Source of the DNA: Streptomyces aureus
GTDB taxonomy: Bacteria > Actinomycetota > Actinomycetes > Streptomycetales > Streptomycetaceae
Reading direction: 5' to 3'
DNA: 64,000 nucleotides
Assembly (NCBI RefSeq): GCF_000725495.1
Contig: NZ_JNZD01000005.1
Location: forward strand, 558,001-622,000
This document shows, one piece after another, positions 1-8,352 of this stretch. Position 1 is the stretch's first letter; every line of letters starts with the position of its first letter. The notes under the pieces are model-generated. The model was not told the origin of the DNA and did not search any database. It worked only from the letters and a program-made list of their open reading frames with translations. Both the position numbers and the translations under genes were made by a program.

Positions 1-96
1 CCGCCCGCCGTCCGGGGAAGGTGGCGAGACCGGTCCCGCCCGCCGCCCGGGGAAGGCCGCGGGTCGGGCCCGTGCGTCGCCCGGAAGGCGGCGAGG
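1..96. other. Window edge, non-coding, with a short direct repeat
   Basis: No gene is supported here. A 21-nt sequence at 1-21 recurs at 36-56 with one mismatch, giving a 35-nt period that may continue beyond the window edge. The stretch lies just downstream of the helD-like gene, which reads leftwards, so it could hold its 3' untranslated region. I see no convincing terminator hairpin. Confidence 0.4.
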
Positions 97-2487
97 TCAG
101 TCGCGCAGGAGGTCGGGCACCCCGTCCGCGTCGGGCTCGTCCCGCTCGCTGGAGACGACCGTCAGCTGCTGTGTGGCCCGGGTCAGGGCGACGTACAGCA
201 CCCGCAGTCCGGCGGGCGACTCGTCGGCGATCTCCGCGGGCGACACGACCACCGTCGCGTCGTACTCCAGGCCCTTGGCCTCCAGGCTTCCGAGGGCCAC
301 CACGCGGTCCCCGAGCCCGGCGAGCCAGCGGGCGGCCTCCTCGCGCCGGTTCATGGCGACGACGACGCCCACGGTGCCGTCGACCCGGTCGAGGAGGTGG
401 GCCGCCTCGGCGCGCACGGTCTCGGCGAGGGAGTCCCGGACGACCGCGAAGCGGGGCTCGACGCCGGTGGACCGCACGGCGGACGGCGACTCCGAGCCCG
501 GCATGGCGAGGGCGAGGACCTTGGCGGCCAGCTCGGCGATCTCCGCCGGGTTGCGGTAGTTCACGGTGAGGGTGAAGCGGCGCCGGGGGCGGGTACCGAG
601 CGCCTCGTCCCGGGACTCGGCCGCCTCGTCCGGGTCGGACCAGGAGGACTGGGCCGGGTCGCCGACGACGGTCCAGGTGGCGTGCCGGCCGCGCCGGCCC
701 ACCATCCGCCACTGCATGGGCGTGAGGTCCTGCGCCTCGTCGACGATGACGTGCGCGTACTCGGTCCGCTCCTGGGCCAGCCGCTCGGCGCGCTCGCGCT
801 GCGTCTCCTCGCGCACCGGCATCAGCTCGTCGAGGCCGGTGAGCTGGTCCAGCGGGTCCAGATCACGGCGCTTCCTCGGCCGGGCGGGGGTCCCGACGAT
901 GGCCTCCAGCTCGTCGAGCATCGCCACGTCGTGCACGGAGAACCCGTCCCGCTTGAGCGAGCGGGCCACCCGGCGGACCTCCCCGGGGTTGAGGATCCGG
1001 CGCGCCCAGCGTCCGAGGCGCCGTTCGTCGGCCATGGCGGTCAGCACCCCGCGCGGGGTCAGCTCCGGCCACCAGGCGTCCAGGAAGGCCGTGAAGCTGT
1101 CCTCGGAGGTGACGTCCTCGTCGAAGGAGGACCGCAGCTCGGCGGCCAGCTCGGGGTCCGAGTGCCGGCTCCCGGCGCCGGACTTCGCCCACAGGGCGTC
1201 GAGCAGCAGTCTGCGGGCCCGCGGGCGCAGCAGGTTGACCGGCGCGGTCCCGCCGAGCGCGTTGTGCTTGATCCGGTCCAGCTCGGGCGCCTCCAGCTCC
1301 AGCCGGCGTCCGAAGGCGACGACCCGCAGCCGGTTGGGAGTGGCCGCGGGGCCGGGCTCGGGCTCGCCGAGTGCGAGCTGGCCGGTGTCGGCGCCGGCCG
1401 GTGCGGCCGGGGTCTCCAGCGCCCCGCGCGCCGCCTTCCGCAGCACTCTCAGCATCCGCGAGGAGCCCTTGGCGCGGGCCACGGCCGGGGAGTCGTAGAG
1501 CGTGGCGGCCACACCGTCGACGAGGGAGCCGATCGCGCGGATCGCGACCTGCCCCTCCTCGCCGAGCGAGGGCAGGACGCCCTCGGTGTAGGCGACGAGC
1601 AGCGGGGTCGGAGAGACGATCAGGATGCCTCCGGCGTAGCGGCGGCGGTCCTGGTACAGGAGGTAGGCGGCCCGGTGCAGGGCGACGGCCGTCTTGCCGG
1701 TGCCGGGGCCGCCCTCGACGTAGGTCACGGAGGCGGCGGGCGCGCGGATCACCAGGTCCTGCTCGGCCTGGATGGAGGCCACGATGTCCCGCATGGTGTG
1801 GCTGCGGGCCTGCCCGAGCGCGGCCATGAGGGCGCCGTCGCCGATGACGGGCAGCTCACGGCCGTCGAGGGAGGCCTTGACCTGCGGGCGCATGAGGTCG
1901 TCCTCGACCCCGAGGACCCGGCGGCCCTTGGAGCGGATGACCCGGCGGCGCACGACCCGGCCGGGGTCGACGGGGGTGGAGCGGTAGAAGGGGGCGGCGG
2001 CCGGTGCCCGCCAGTCGATCACCAGCGGGGCGTACTCGGCGTCCAGGACACCGATGCGGCCGATGTGGAGCGTCTCGGCGATGTCGGCGGTGTTGTCCTC
2101 GCGGACCGCGCCCTCGGCGGGCTCGACCGCGGTGTAGGCGCCGTCGGGCCCCTTCACGCCGTCCTTGCCGCGGAGCAGGTCGATCCGGCCGAACAGGAAG
2201 TCCTCGAACTCGTTGTTGAGACGGTTGAGGTGGATCCCCGCGCGGAACACCTGGGCGTCCCGCTCCGCGAGCGCCCCCGGTGTGCCGACGTGACCGCGCT
2301 GGGCGGCGTCGTGCATGAGGAACTCGGCCTCGTGGATCTTCTCCTCGAGGCGCCGGTAGACCCGGTCCAGATGTTCCTGTTCGACGGCGATCTCACGCTC
2401 CCGTACGGAGTCGTCCTTGACGGATTCGTCCGGTACGGGTGTGTGGACCGAGCCGAGCGCGGTTTCCTGCTGAGCCTGAGCGGCCAC
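97..2487 (-). CDS. helD: HelD/HelR-type UvrD-family ATPase (RNA polymerase recycling factor)
   Basis: About 796 aa. HelD proteins bind RNA polymerase and use ATP to release stalled or drug-bound complexes; some actinobacterial members (HelR) give rifamycin tolerance. Visible features: a charged helical N-terminus expected to form the arm entering the secondary channel, a Walker A GGPGTGKT at about residues 259-266, then SPTPLLVAY, VIVDEAQDLTPMQ (Walker B/DEAQ-like) and VVGDPAQ, and a C-terminal superfamily 1 helicase core ending in LYVALTRATQ. The length fits actinobacterial class II HelD. I chose the GTG at 2487 because AGAAGGGGG lies about 7 nt upstream; the frame stays open to a TTG at 2523. 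It follows the anti-sigma gene on the same strand after 85 bp. Family assignment is firm; a drug-resistance role is inference. Confidence 0.85.
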   Translation of the reverse strand: MAAQAQQETALGSVHTPVPDESVKDDSVREREIAVEQEHLDRVYRRLEEKIHEAEFLMHDAAQRGHVGTPGALAERDAQVFRAGIHLNRLNNEFEDFLFGRIDLLRGKDGVKGPDGAYTAVEPAEGAVREDNTADIAETLHIGRIGVLDAEYAPLVIDWRAPAAAPFYRSTPVDPGRVVRRRVIRSKGRRVLGVEDDLMRPQVKASLDGRELPVIGDGALMAALGQARSHTMRDIVASIQAEQDLVIRAPAASVTYVEGGPGTGKTAVALHRAAYLLYQDRRRYAGGILIVSPTPLLVAYTEGVLPSLGEEGQVAIRAIGSLVDGVAATLYDSPAVARAKGSSRMLRVLRKAARGALETPAAPAGADTGQLALGEPEPGPAATPNRLRVVAFGRRLELEAPELDRIKHNALGGTAPVNLLRPRARRLLLDALWAKSGAGSRHSDPELAAELRSSFDEDVTSEDSFTAFLDAWWPELTPRGVLTAMADERRLGRWARRILNPGEVRRVARSLKRDGFSVHDVAMLDELEAIVGTPARPRKRRDLDPLDQLTGLDELMPVREETQRERAERLAQERTEYAHVIVDEAQDLTPMQWRMVGRRGRHATWTVVGDPAQSSWSDPDEAAESRDEALGTRPRRRFTLTVNYRNPAEIAELAAKVLALAMPGSESPSAVRSTGVEPRFAVVRDSLAETVRAEAAHLLDRVDGTVGVVVAMNRREEAARWLAGLGDRVVALGSLEAKGLEYDATVVVSPAEIADESPAGLRVLYVALTRATQQLTVVSSERDEPDADGVPDLLRD

Positions 2488-2572
2488 CGGGCGCCCCCTT
2501 CTGACGTGCTGGGCAGCCGTCAACCGTACGCGAAGGGAGGCCCGCCGGGCTACGTGCGCGCCCGGAGTCCGC

Positions 2573-3400
2573 TCACGCCTTCACCTCGACGAGACGCTTC
2601 CCGCCGAAGGTCATGACCTCGAAGTGATCGATCTGGTTCGGGGTGAAGGCCGCGCCGCCGTGGACGTAGAGCGGTTCCTTGGCCTGCTCGGTCTTGGCGT
2701 TGGGGGTGCCGTAGCCCCACTCCGGGACCGACCAGGACGTGACCGTCTCGCGCTCGCCGTTCTTGCCGACGGCGATCAGCGAGCACTTCTCCGGGCCCGT
2801 GACGTTCTTCAGCTGGAGGACGGCGTGGGTGCCCCAGTCCTTCGGCTCGATCGCGACGACGGCGCTGACCTTGGTCTTCGGGTCGGTGGCCGACGCCTTG
2901 TCGGTGATGACCTGGAAGGCCGCCTTGGCGGGACTGGTCGCGTGCGCCTGCGGGGTGTTCGTTCCGGTGTCGCTGCCGCCGTTGACCGCCATGACGGTCA
3001 GCGGGCCGCCGATGATCAGCGCGGCCGCGGCCGCCACCAGGTACATACCGCGCCGGCGCTTCTGGGCGCGGCGGGCCGAGACCTCGTCCACCAGCCGTTC
3101 CGCGAGCCGCGGGCTCGGGCGGGCCGAGAGGGACTCGGCGATCGCCGGGCTGCCCTGCGAGGCGGGCAGGTCGGCGAGGGCGGCGAGCATCGGTTCCATG
3201 CCGGCGAGCTCGTCGAGCTGCTGGGCGCACCATTCGCAGGAGGCGAGGTGCTCCTCGAAGGCGGTCGCCTCGATGTCGTCGAGAATGCCGAGCGCGTAGG
3301 CGCCGACAGTCTCGTGAATGTTGTCCCCGGACCCTTGCTGTCCTCGTGGACCTTGCATGGCTCCCGGACCACCTGTTCCGTAACCCCCGTACGTGTTCAT
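2573..3400 (-). CDS. rsuA: Membrane-anchored zinc anti-sigma factor (RsuA-like)
   Basis: 275 aa. Predicted to hold the ECF sigma factor encoded immediately upstream inactive at the membrane. The N-terminal part carries the zinc-associated anti-sigma signature, with His29 and H51-x3-C55-x2-C58. One membrane segment follows a basic stretch (about residues 122-143, rich in Ala/Ile/Leu), and the C-terminal half (from about 145) should be extracytoplasmic. Its ATG overlaps the sigma gene stop in ATGA (4 bases), indicating translational coupling and stoichiometric production. Name is by analogy with the SigU/RsuA pair of S. coelicolor; gene order fits, but the identity was not checked by alignment. 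Confidence 0.8.
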   Translation of the reverse strand: MNTYGGYGTGGPGAMQGPRGQQGSGDNIHETVGAYALGILDDIEATAFEEHLASCEWCAQQLDELAGMEPMLAALADLPASQGSPAIAESLSARPSPRLAERLVDEVSARRAQKRRRGMYLVAAAAALIIGGPLTVMAVNGGSDTGTNTPQAHATSPAKAAFQVITDKASATDPKTKVSAVVAIEPKDWGTHAVLQLKNVTGPEKCSLIAVGKNGERETVTSWSVPEWGYGTPNAKTEQAKEPLYVHGGAAFTPNQIDHFEVMTFGGKRLVEVKA

Positions 3401-3981
3401 GCCGTCACCCCCCGCTCCTCAAGCGCCAGCTTCATCGACCGCAGGGCGTAGAAAACCCGTGAGCGCACAGTGCCGCTGGGAATGCCGAGCGTTTCGGCCG
3501 CCTCATTGACGGTACGCCCTTTGAAGTAAGTTTCGACCAGTACTTCCCTGTGAGCAGGGGTCAGGTCGTCCAGCGCGTCCGACAGTGTCATCAGCCACAA
3601 CGCCTTGTCGATCTCGTCCTCCGCGGGGATGACCTCCAGCGGCGACGGGTCGACCTCCTGCGGCCGGGCCTGCCGGCTGCGGTGGCCGTCGATGACGATG
3701 CGCCGGGCGACCGTCACCAGCCAGGGGCGTACAGAACCGGTCGCTCGATTGAGCTGGCCGGCGTTCTTCCAGGCACGGATGAGTGTTTCCTGCACAACGT
3801 CTTCGGCGCGCTGCCGGTCTCCGGCCACCAGGCGCAGCACGTAGGCCAGCAACGGCCCCGCGTGTTCCCGGTACAGCGCACGCATCAGCTCCTCGTCGGG
3901 TTCGGTCGACGAGGACTGCTGAGACATGCGATGTCGGGCCCTTGGCCTGTGTTCATCAGCCACGGCTGAATCCTTGCGCAC
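3397..3981 (-). CDS. sigU: ECF RNA polymerase sigma factor (SigU-like)
   Basis: 194 aa. Group 4 sigma factor directing RNA polymerase to a dedicated regulon. Region 2 is visible around LLAYVLRLVAGDRQRAEDVV and the core helix ETLIRAWKN; region 4 contains LTPAHREVLVETYFKGRTV and the helix-turn-helix GIPSGTVRSRVFYALRSMK. The GTG start at 3981 is supported by GGAGG five bases upstream. It is followed by its anti-sigma gene with an ATGA overlap. In S. coelicolor, loss of the anti-sigma of SigU blocks aerial development (established for that pair). The upstream region holds a direct repeat that could be part of an autoregulated promoter. Confidence 0.85.
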   Translation of the reverse strand: MRKDSAVADEHRPRARHRMSQQSSSTEPDEELMRALYREHAGPLLAYVLRLVAGDRQRAEDVVQETLIRAWKNAGQLNRATGSVRPWLVTVARRIVIDGHRSRQARPQEVDPSPLEVIPAEDEIDKALWLMTLSDALDDLTPAHREVLVETYFKGRTVNEAAETLGIPSGTVRSRVFYALRSMKLALEERGVTA

Positions 3982-4050
3982 GCCTACCTCCGGTGTCCGG
4001 GGGTTCCCCCAGTCGGTCGCTCATCACCGGGTACGTGTCTCGGTACGCGG

Positions 4051-4065
4051 GTGTTCAAAGTGTTC
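4051..4065. promoter_or_regulatory. Direct repeat in the sigU upstream region
   Basis: The sequence GTGTTCAAAGTGTTC is a tight direct repeat of GTGTTC separated by three A residues, about 70 bp upstream of the sigU-like start and next to a run of T. Read on the minus strand it is a doubled GAACAC. ECF sigma genes are commonly autoregulated with GAAC-type -35 elements, so this may be promoter or operator sequence; no matching -10 is convincing. Confidence 0.3.
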
Positions 4066-4153
4066 AGTATTTTTTCTGGTGAAGATGTGTAGAGCGCGAA
4101 AAGAATGAGCATCGATCACGTCGAGTCACTGGCGGATCACGCACCGATGTGAT

Positions 4154-4741
4154 TCAGGCCCGCGCCAGGGCCGCCCGCCGCCGGTGCCGGGCCACGCGCT
4201 CCCGGTTGCCGCACACCTCGCTTGAGCACCAGCGCCGGCGCCGGCCGCGCGAGGTGTCGAGGTAGACGATCGGGCAGTTGTCACCCTCACACTGTCTCAG
4301 ACTCCCGCGCGCGTCAGGGTCGGTGAGCAGGTCGAGGGCGTCCCGGGCGACCACGGAGAGCAGTTCGGCGCAGCGGGGCGGGGTGTGCAGGGCCCGGCAC
4401 AGCGAGCCGTCGTCGGCGCGGACGGCGCAGAGGGCGGGCGGGGCCGCGAGCGCGAGGGCGTTGACGCGGGCGAGCGCCCCGTCCGCGGGCCGCCCGTCCA
4501 GTTCGCCGCGCACCAACCGGGTTATCTGTCCCCGCAGTTCCCTGAAGGCGAGCAGCCACGAGGCGTCCACGGCGGCCAGCGCGGTGCCCGCGGGTGCCAG
4601 CCCGGACCCGAGGAGCCAGGCTCCCAACCGGGCCTCGGTGCCGAGGCGTTCCTCGGGATGGGTGGTCGCCGTCAGGTCCAGGCAGATCCGCCCGGAGTCG
4701 AACCGCAGCTCGTACGAGGCTGTGGCCGTGCCCGATGCCAT
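4154..4741 (-). CDS. CGNR zinc-finger protein with ABATE domain
   Basis: 195 aa. The N-terminal 150 residues match the ABATE-type domain (starting with an RFDSGRICLDLTAT-like segment), and the C-terminus carries the CGNR zinc finger: C-x4-C near residue 154, then a WCSSEVCGNRERVARHR segment. Such proteins are putative transcriptional regulators in actinobacteria; targets are not known from sequence. It is divergent from the DUF1772 membrane protein across about 208 bp (4742-4949), so that intergenic region may be its operator. Monocistronic as far as visible. Confidence 0.8.
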   Translation of the reverse strand: MASGTATASYELRFDSGRICLDLTATTHPEERLGTEARLGAWLLGSGLAPAGTALAAVDASWLLAFRELRGQITRLVRGELDGRPADGALARVNALALAAPPALCAVRADDGSLCRALHTPPRCAELLSVVARDALDLLTDPDARGSLRQCEGDNCPIVYLDTSRGRRRRWCSSEVCGNRERVARHRRRAALARA

Positions 4742-4949
4742 GTGCCTGTCACCGCCTTGGGGTCACCCGCCGTCGTCCCCCCTACAGTGCATCCCCCGGC
4801 GCCCCGCCGGAAGACTCGGCACCGGTCCCGTACCGGATGCCCACCGGATACCTACCGTGCCCGGGGCGCGGCGGACCGTGGACGCCCGCTTATGCCCCCG
4901 CGCCTCTCGGCCATGTCCCCCGCTCCCGGGCGCCGGTTGACTGGACGGC

Positions 4950-5507
4950 ATGACGGACGAGAGCACACGACGGCACGACACGGCGGCGGGAGTACTGGGG
5001 GCGGCCACGGTCGCGACGGGCCTGGTCGCCGGGGTCTTCTACATCTTCGCCTGCGCGGTGATGCCGGCGCTCGCGCGCAGCGGCGACCGCGTCTTCATCG
5101 AGGTCATGCAGAACATCAACGAGGTGATCCAGAACCCGGTCTTCTTCCTGGGCTTCTTCGGCGCGCTCGTGCTGACGGCGCTCGCCGCGTGGCAGTCCCG
5201 CGGGACGCCGGGGAGCAGATGGGGGCTGGCCGCGTTCGCCGCGTACGCGCTCGTGTTCCTGATCACCGTGACCGTGAGCGTCCCGCTCAACGACGGTCTC
5301 GCGAACGCGGGCACCCCCGCGCGGATCGCCGATCCGGCCGCGGTGCGCGACCGGTTCGAGGACCCGTGGGTGGCGTGGAACGTCGTCCGGGCGGTGCTGT
5401 CGACGCTGGCGACGGCCCTGCTCACCCGTGCCCTGCTGCGGCACCGGCGGCCGGCTCAGACGTCGGCGTACTTGGCGTCGGCCGCGGGGTCGAGCGCGAG
5501 GCGGTAG
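4950..5507 (+). CDS. DUF1772 (anthrone-oxygenase-like) membrane protein
   Basis: 185 aa with four hydrophobic segments (about 14-35, 57-79, 87-110 and a weaker one near 145-165). The motif VSVPLNDGLANAG and the following segment with WVAWNVVRAV match the DUF1772 family, which includes fungal anthrone oxygenases and many bacterial members of unknown role. No strong Shine-Dalgarno is seen before the ATG. The 3' end overlaps the convergent nnaR gene by 52 bp. Its divergent neighbour is the CGNR regulator, a plausible controller (inference). Confidence 0.7.
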   Translation: MTDESTRRHDTAAGVLGAATVATGLVAGVFYIFACAVMPALARSGDRVFIEVMQNINEVIQNPVFFLGFFGALVLTALAAWQSRGTPGSRWGLAAFAAYALVFLITVTVSVPLNDGLANAGTPARIADPAAVRDRFEDPWVAWNVVRAVLSTLATALLTRALLRHRRPAQTSAYLASAAGSSARR

Positions 5508-6607
5508 CCGCGCTTGACGACCGTCTGGATCAGCCGGGGCGCGCCGAGTGCCGTCCGCAGCCGGGCCATCGCGGTCTCCACCGCGTGCTCGTCACGGCCG
5601 GACCCCGGCAGCGCGCGCAGCAGTTCGGACCGCGCCACCACCCAGCCGGGCCGCCGCGCGAGGGCGCGCAGCAGCGACATCCCGGCGGGCGGTACGGGCC
5701 GCAGCGCCCCGTCGACCAGCACCGCGTGGCCCCGGATCTCCACCTGGTGCCCGGCGATCGGCAACGCCCGCGCCCGGCCGGGAAGTTCCTGGCAGAGCAG
5801 CTGGACGAGGGGGCCGAGCCGGAAGCGTTCGGGCTGGACGGTGTCGATGCCGACGGCCTGGAGCGGCAGGGCGGTGACCGGGCCGACGCAGGCGGGCAGG
5901 ACGTCGTGGTGCAGCGCGGCGAGGAACTCCGCGCGTACGCCCCGCTCCTCGGCCCGCGACAGCAGGGAGGCCGCGGCGGGGGCGCTGGTGAAGGTGAGCG
6001 CGTCCAGGCCCCGGGTGAGGGTGGCGTCGAGCAGCCGGTCGACCGGGGCGATGTCCTCGGGCGGCATCCACCGGTACACGGGCACGAGGACGATCTCGGC
6101 GCCCGCGGCCCGCAGCGACTCGACGAACCCGGGCAGCGGTTCCCCGTGCAGCTGCACGGCGATGCGCCGGCCGTCCACGCCCTCCTCCAGGAGCCGGTCG
6201 AGGACCTCGGCCATCGACTCGGAGGACGGCGACCACTCCTCGGTGAGGCCCTGGGCCCGGACCGCGCCCTTCACCTTGGGCCCGCGGGCGAGGAGTTCGA
6301 CGCCGCGCAGCCGGGCGAGCAGTTCCTCGCCCAGCCCCCAGCCGTCGGCGGCCTCGACCCAGCCGCGGAATCCGATGGCGGTGGTGGCCACCACCACGTC
6401 GGGTGCGTTGTCGACCAGTTCCTTGGTCGCGGTGAGCAGTTCGCCGTCGTCGGCGAGGGGAACGATCCGCAGGGCCGGTGCGTGCACGACGGTGGCGCCG
6501 CGCCGCTGGAGCAGCGCGCCCAGCTCGTCGGCGCGGCGCGCGGCGGTCACCCCCACGGTGAACCCGGAGAGTGGCCCGTGGTCGGGTCGCTGCTGTTCGT
6601 CGTACAT
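5456..6607 (-). CDS. nnaR: NnaR: uroporphyrinogen-III synthase-like/winged-helix regulator of nitrate and nitrite assimilation
   Basis: 383 aa. The first ~265 residues have the uroporphyrinogen-III synthase fold (FTVGVTAARRADELGALL start; a TFTSAPAAASLL segment in the second half). The last ~95 residues are an OmpR/PhoB-type winged helix (MSLLRALARRPGWVVARSEL, then LIQTVVKRGYRL). This fusion is the architecture of NnaR, shown in S. coelicolor and mycobacteria to co-activate nitrate/nitrite assimilation genes with GlnR. It sits directly downstream of narK, which supports the assignment. I use the ATG at 6607 rather than an in-frame upstream start because the protein similarity begins there. 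A GTCGTACG octamer occurs twice, at 6636-6643 and 6654-6661, in its upstream region and could be an autoregulatory site. Confidence 0.85.
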   Translation of the reverse strand: MYDEQQRPDHGPLSGFTVGVTAARRADELGALLQRRGATVVHAPALRIVPLADDGELLTATKELVDNAPDVVVATTAIGFRGWVEAADGWGLGEELLARLRGVELLARGPKVKGAVRAQGLTEEWSPSSESMAEVLDRLLEEGVDGRRIAVQLHGEPLPGFVESLRAAGAEIVLVPVYRWMPPEDIAPVDRLLDATLTRGLDALTFTSAPAAASLLSRAEERGVRAEFLAALHHDVLPACVGPVTALPLQAVGIDTVQPERFRLGPLVQLLCQELPGRARALPIAGHQVEIRGHAVLVDGALRPVPPAGMSLLRALARRPGWVVARSELLRALPGSGRDEHAVETAMARLRTALGAPRLIQTVVKRGYRLALDPAADAKYADV

Positions 6608-6668
6608 GGGGTTCTCGTCTCGCGCTCGTCGAGTCGTCGTACGGGTCACTGCTGTCGTACGTCGTGGC

Positions 6669-6708
6669 TGATCCGAGCCTGTCAACGGACCGTGACAGGC
6701 TCGGATCA
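6669..6708 (-). terminator. Perfect 16-bp hairpin between narK and nnaR
   Basis: TGATCCGAGCCTGTCA is followed after an 8-nt loop by its exact reverse complement. It lies 23 bp past the narK stop and 61 bp before the nnaR start. It is probably a narK terminator or attenuator that sets nnaR read-through. There is no long U tract, as is usual in Streptomyces. Confidence 0.75.
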
Positions 6709-6730
6709 AGGTGATGTCGGGCGTGTTACG

Positions 6731-8110
6731 TCACACCTCGGCGTAGCTGAGCTGGGGCTTCGTCTCGGCGGTGGCGCTTGCCGGGATCGCCGCGGCCGGG
6801 CGGCGAAGGTATACGGCCCAGGTGACCACGAACGCCACCGCGTAGAAGGCGAGGAAGGTGACGAAGGCGCCGGTGCCGGAGCCTGATTCGAGGAACGACT
6901 GGCGGAAGGCGAGGTTGATGCCGACTCCGCCGAGCGCGCCCACCGCGCCGATCAGTCCCATGGCGGCGCCGGAGAGCCGGCGTCCGTGACGGGCGGCCTC
7001 CTCCCCTTCGAGCCCCGCCTCCAGCGCCTTGTTCTGGAAGATGCCGGGGATCATCTTGTACGTCGACCCGTTGCCGAGGCCGCTGAGTACGAAGAGGACC
7101 ACGAAGACCGAGACGAACAGCGTCAGGGACTTCTCACTGCTGGCGAACACCAGGACCCCGGTCGCCACGGCCATGGCGACGAAGTTCCAGAGGGTGATGC
7201 GGGCGCCGCCGTAGCGGTCGGCGAGCCAGCCGCCCACGGGCCGGATCAGGGAGCCGAGCAGCGGGCCGATGAAGGTGAGGTAGGCGGCCTGGAGCGGGGT
7301 GCGCCCGAACTCGACCTGGAGCACCTGCCCGAAGGCGAAGGCGTAGCCGATGAACGAGCCGAACGTCCCGATGTAGAGGAACGCCATGATCCAGGTGTGC
7401 GCGTCCTTGGCGGCGTCCACGGCGGCGCCGGTGTCGTTCTTCACGGAGGCGAGGTTGTCCATGAAGAGGGCCGCGAGCACGGCGGCCAGGACGACCAGCG
7501 GGATGTAGATCCCGAGGAGCACCCGGGGACCGCCGCTCGCGCCGATGATCGCGAGCGCCGCCAGCTGGATGACGGGGACGCCGATGTTGCCGCCGCCCGC
7601 GTTGAGGCCGAGCGCCCAGCCCTTCTTCCGCAGCGGGAAGAAGGCGTTGATGTTGGTCATGCTGGAGGCGAAGTTGCCGCCGCCGACGCCGGCCAGCAGC
7701 CCGACCACGAGGAACGTGGTGAACGAGGTGCCGGGCTTCATCACCACGAACGCGGCGACGGTCGGCACGAGCAGCAGACTCGCGGACACGATGGTCCAGT
7801 TCCGGCCGCCGAAGAGCGCGACGGCGAAGGTGTAGGGGACCCGCACGACCGCGCCGACCAGCGTCACCATCGAGGTGAGCAGGAACTTGTCGGCCGGGGT
7901 GAGCCCGTACTCCGGTCCCATGAACAGGACCAGCACCGACCACATCGTCCAGACGGAGAAGCCGATGTGCTCGGACAGGACGGAGAAGAGCAGGTTGCGC
8001 CGGGCGACCTTCTCCCCCTTCTCCGCCCAGAAGGTCTCGTCCTCGGGGTCCCACTCCTCGATCCAGCGACCGCCCCGCGCGGGGGCCCTACTCGTGGCTG
8101 GGGCAGTCAT
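6731..8110 (-). CDS. narK: NarK-family nitrate/nitrite transporter
   Basis: 459 aa major facilitator protein with about 12 membrane segments, moving nitrate and/or nitrite across the cytoplasmic membrane. The nitrate signature motifs of the NNP family are visible: a glycine-rich segment GGGNFASSMTNINAFFP in helix 5 and GLGNGSTYKMIPGIFQ in helix 11, plus the loop motif GGWLADRYGG. I chose ATG 8110 because GGAGG lies 6-7 nt upstream; a GTG directly before it would be too close. nnaR follows on the same strand. A GlnR-like box lies about 90 bp upstream. Confidence 0.88.
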   Translation of the reverse strand: MTAPATSRAPARGGRWIEEWDPEDETFWAEKGEKVARRNLLFSVLSEHIGFSVWTMWSVLVLFMGPEYGLTPADKFLLTSMVTLVGAVVRVPYTFAVALFGGRNWTIVSASLLLVPTVAAFVVMKPGTSFTTFLVVGLLAGVGGGNFASSMTNINAFFPLRKKGWALGLNAGGGNIGVPVIQLAALAIIGASGGPRVLLGIYIPLVVLAAVLAALFMDNLASVKNDTGAAVDAAKDAHTWIMAFLYIGTFGSFIGYAFAFGQVLQVEFGRTPLQAAYLTFIGPLLGSLIRPVGGWLADRYGGARITLWNFVAMAVATGVLVFASSEKSLTLFVSVFVVLFVLSGLGNGSTYKMIPGIFQNKALEAGLEGEEAARHGRRLSGAAMGLIGAVGALGGVGINLAFRQSFLESGSGTGAFVTFLAFYAVAFVVTWAVYLRRPAAAIPASATAETKPQLSYAEV

Positions 8111-8193
8111 CACACGCCTCCATTGGTTCTCCGGGCCTGCCGGCCTCCTGAACCCGAAGGTAGGGAGGGCGCGTTTCCGCCCTGTGGCTGTGA

Positions 8194-8209
8194 GTGACCT
8201 GAAGGGAAC
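8194..8209. promoter_or_regulatory. Candidate GlnR box upstream of narK
   Basis: GTGAC-CTGAAG-GGAAC fits one a/b half-site pair of the actinobacterial GlnR consensus gTnAc-n6-GaAAc. It lies 84-99 bp upstream of narK. The flanking sequence gives only a weak second pair. GlnR control of nitrate genes is established in streptomycetes; this particular site is inferred. Confidence 0.45.
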
Positions 8210-8272
8210 GTTGCTCTCACCCGGTCCCGGGCCCGGCGGTGAGGACGGCCCGGGAGGGGGTGGACCGCCCGC

Positions 8273-8305
8273 GGTCCGCGCGCCCGCCGGACGGGCGCGC
8301 GGACC
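8273..8305 (-). terminator. Perfect 14-bp GC hairpin
   Basis: A stem of 14 uninterrupted pairs with loop CCGGA lies 48 bp downstream of the SnoaL-like gene stop, which reads towards it. It is a likely terminator for that gene and separates it from the narK upstream region. Confidence 0.65.
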
Positions 8306-8352
8306 CCCGGCGGGCCCGCTCGGTGCTGTCGTCCGGGCTGTCGTCCGGGCTG

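Noticed and set aside
2488-2572. Rifamycin-associated element upstream of the HelD-like gene
   Set aside because: No inverted repeat resembling the known 19-bp element is present in the 85-bp gap or just inside the gene start.
397-2616. Long open frame on the plus strand opposite the HelD-like gene
   Set aside because: Gly/Asp/Arg/Val-rich nonsense composition expected from the antisense of high-GC coding DNA; no domain; the minus-strand protein is clearly a HelD family member.
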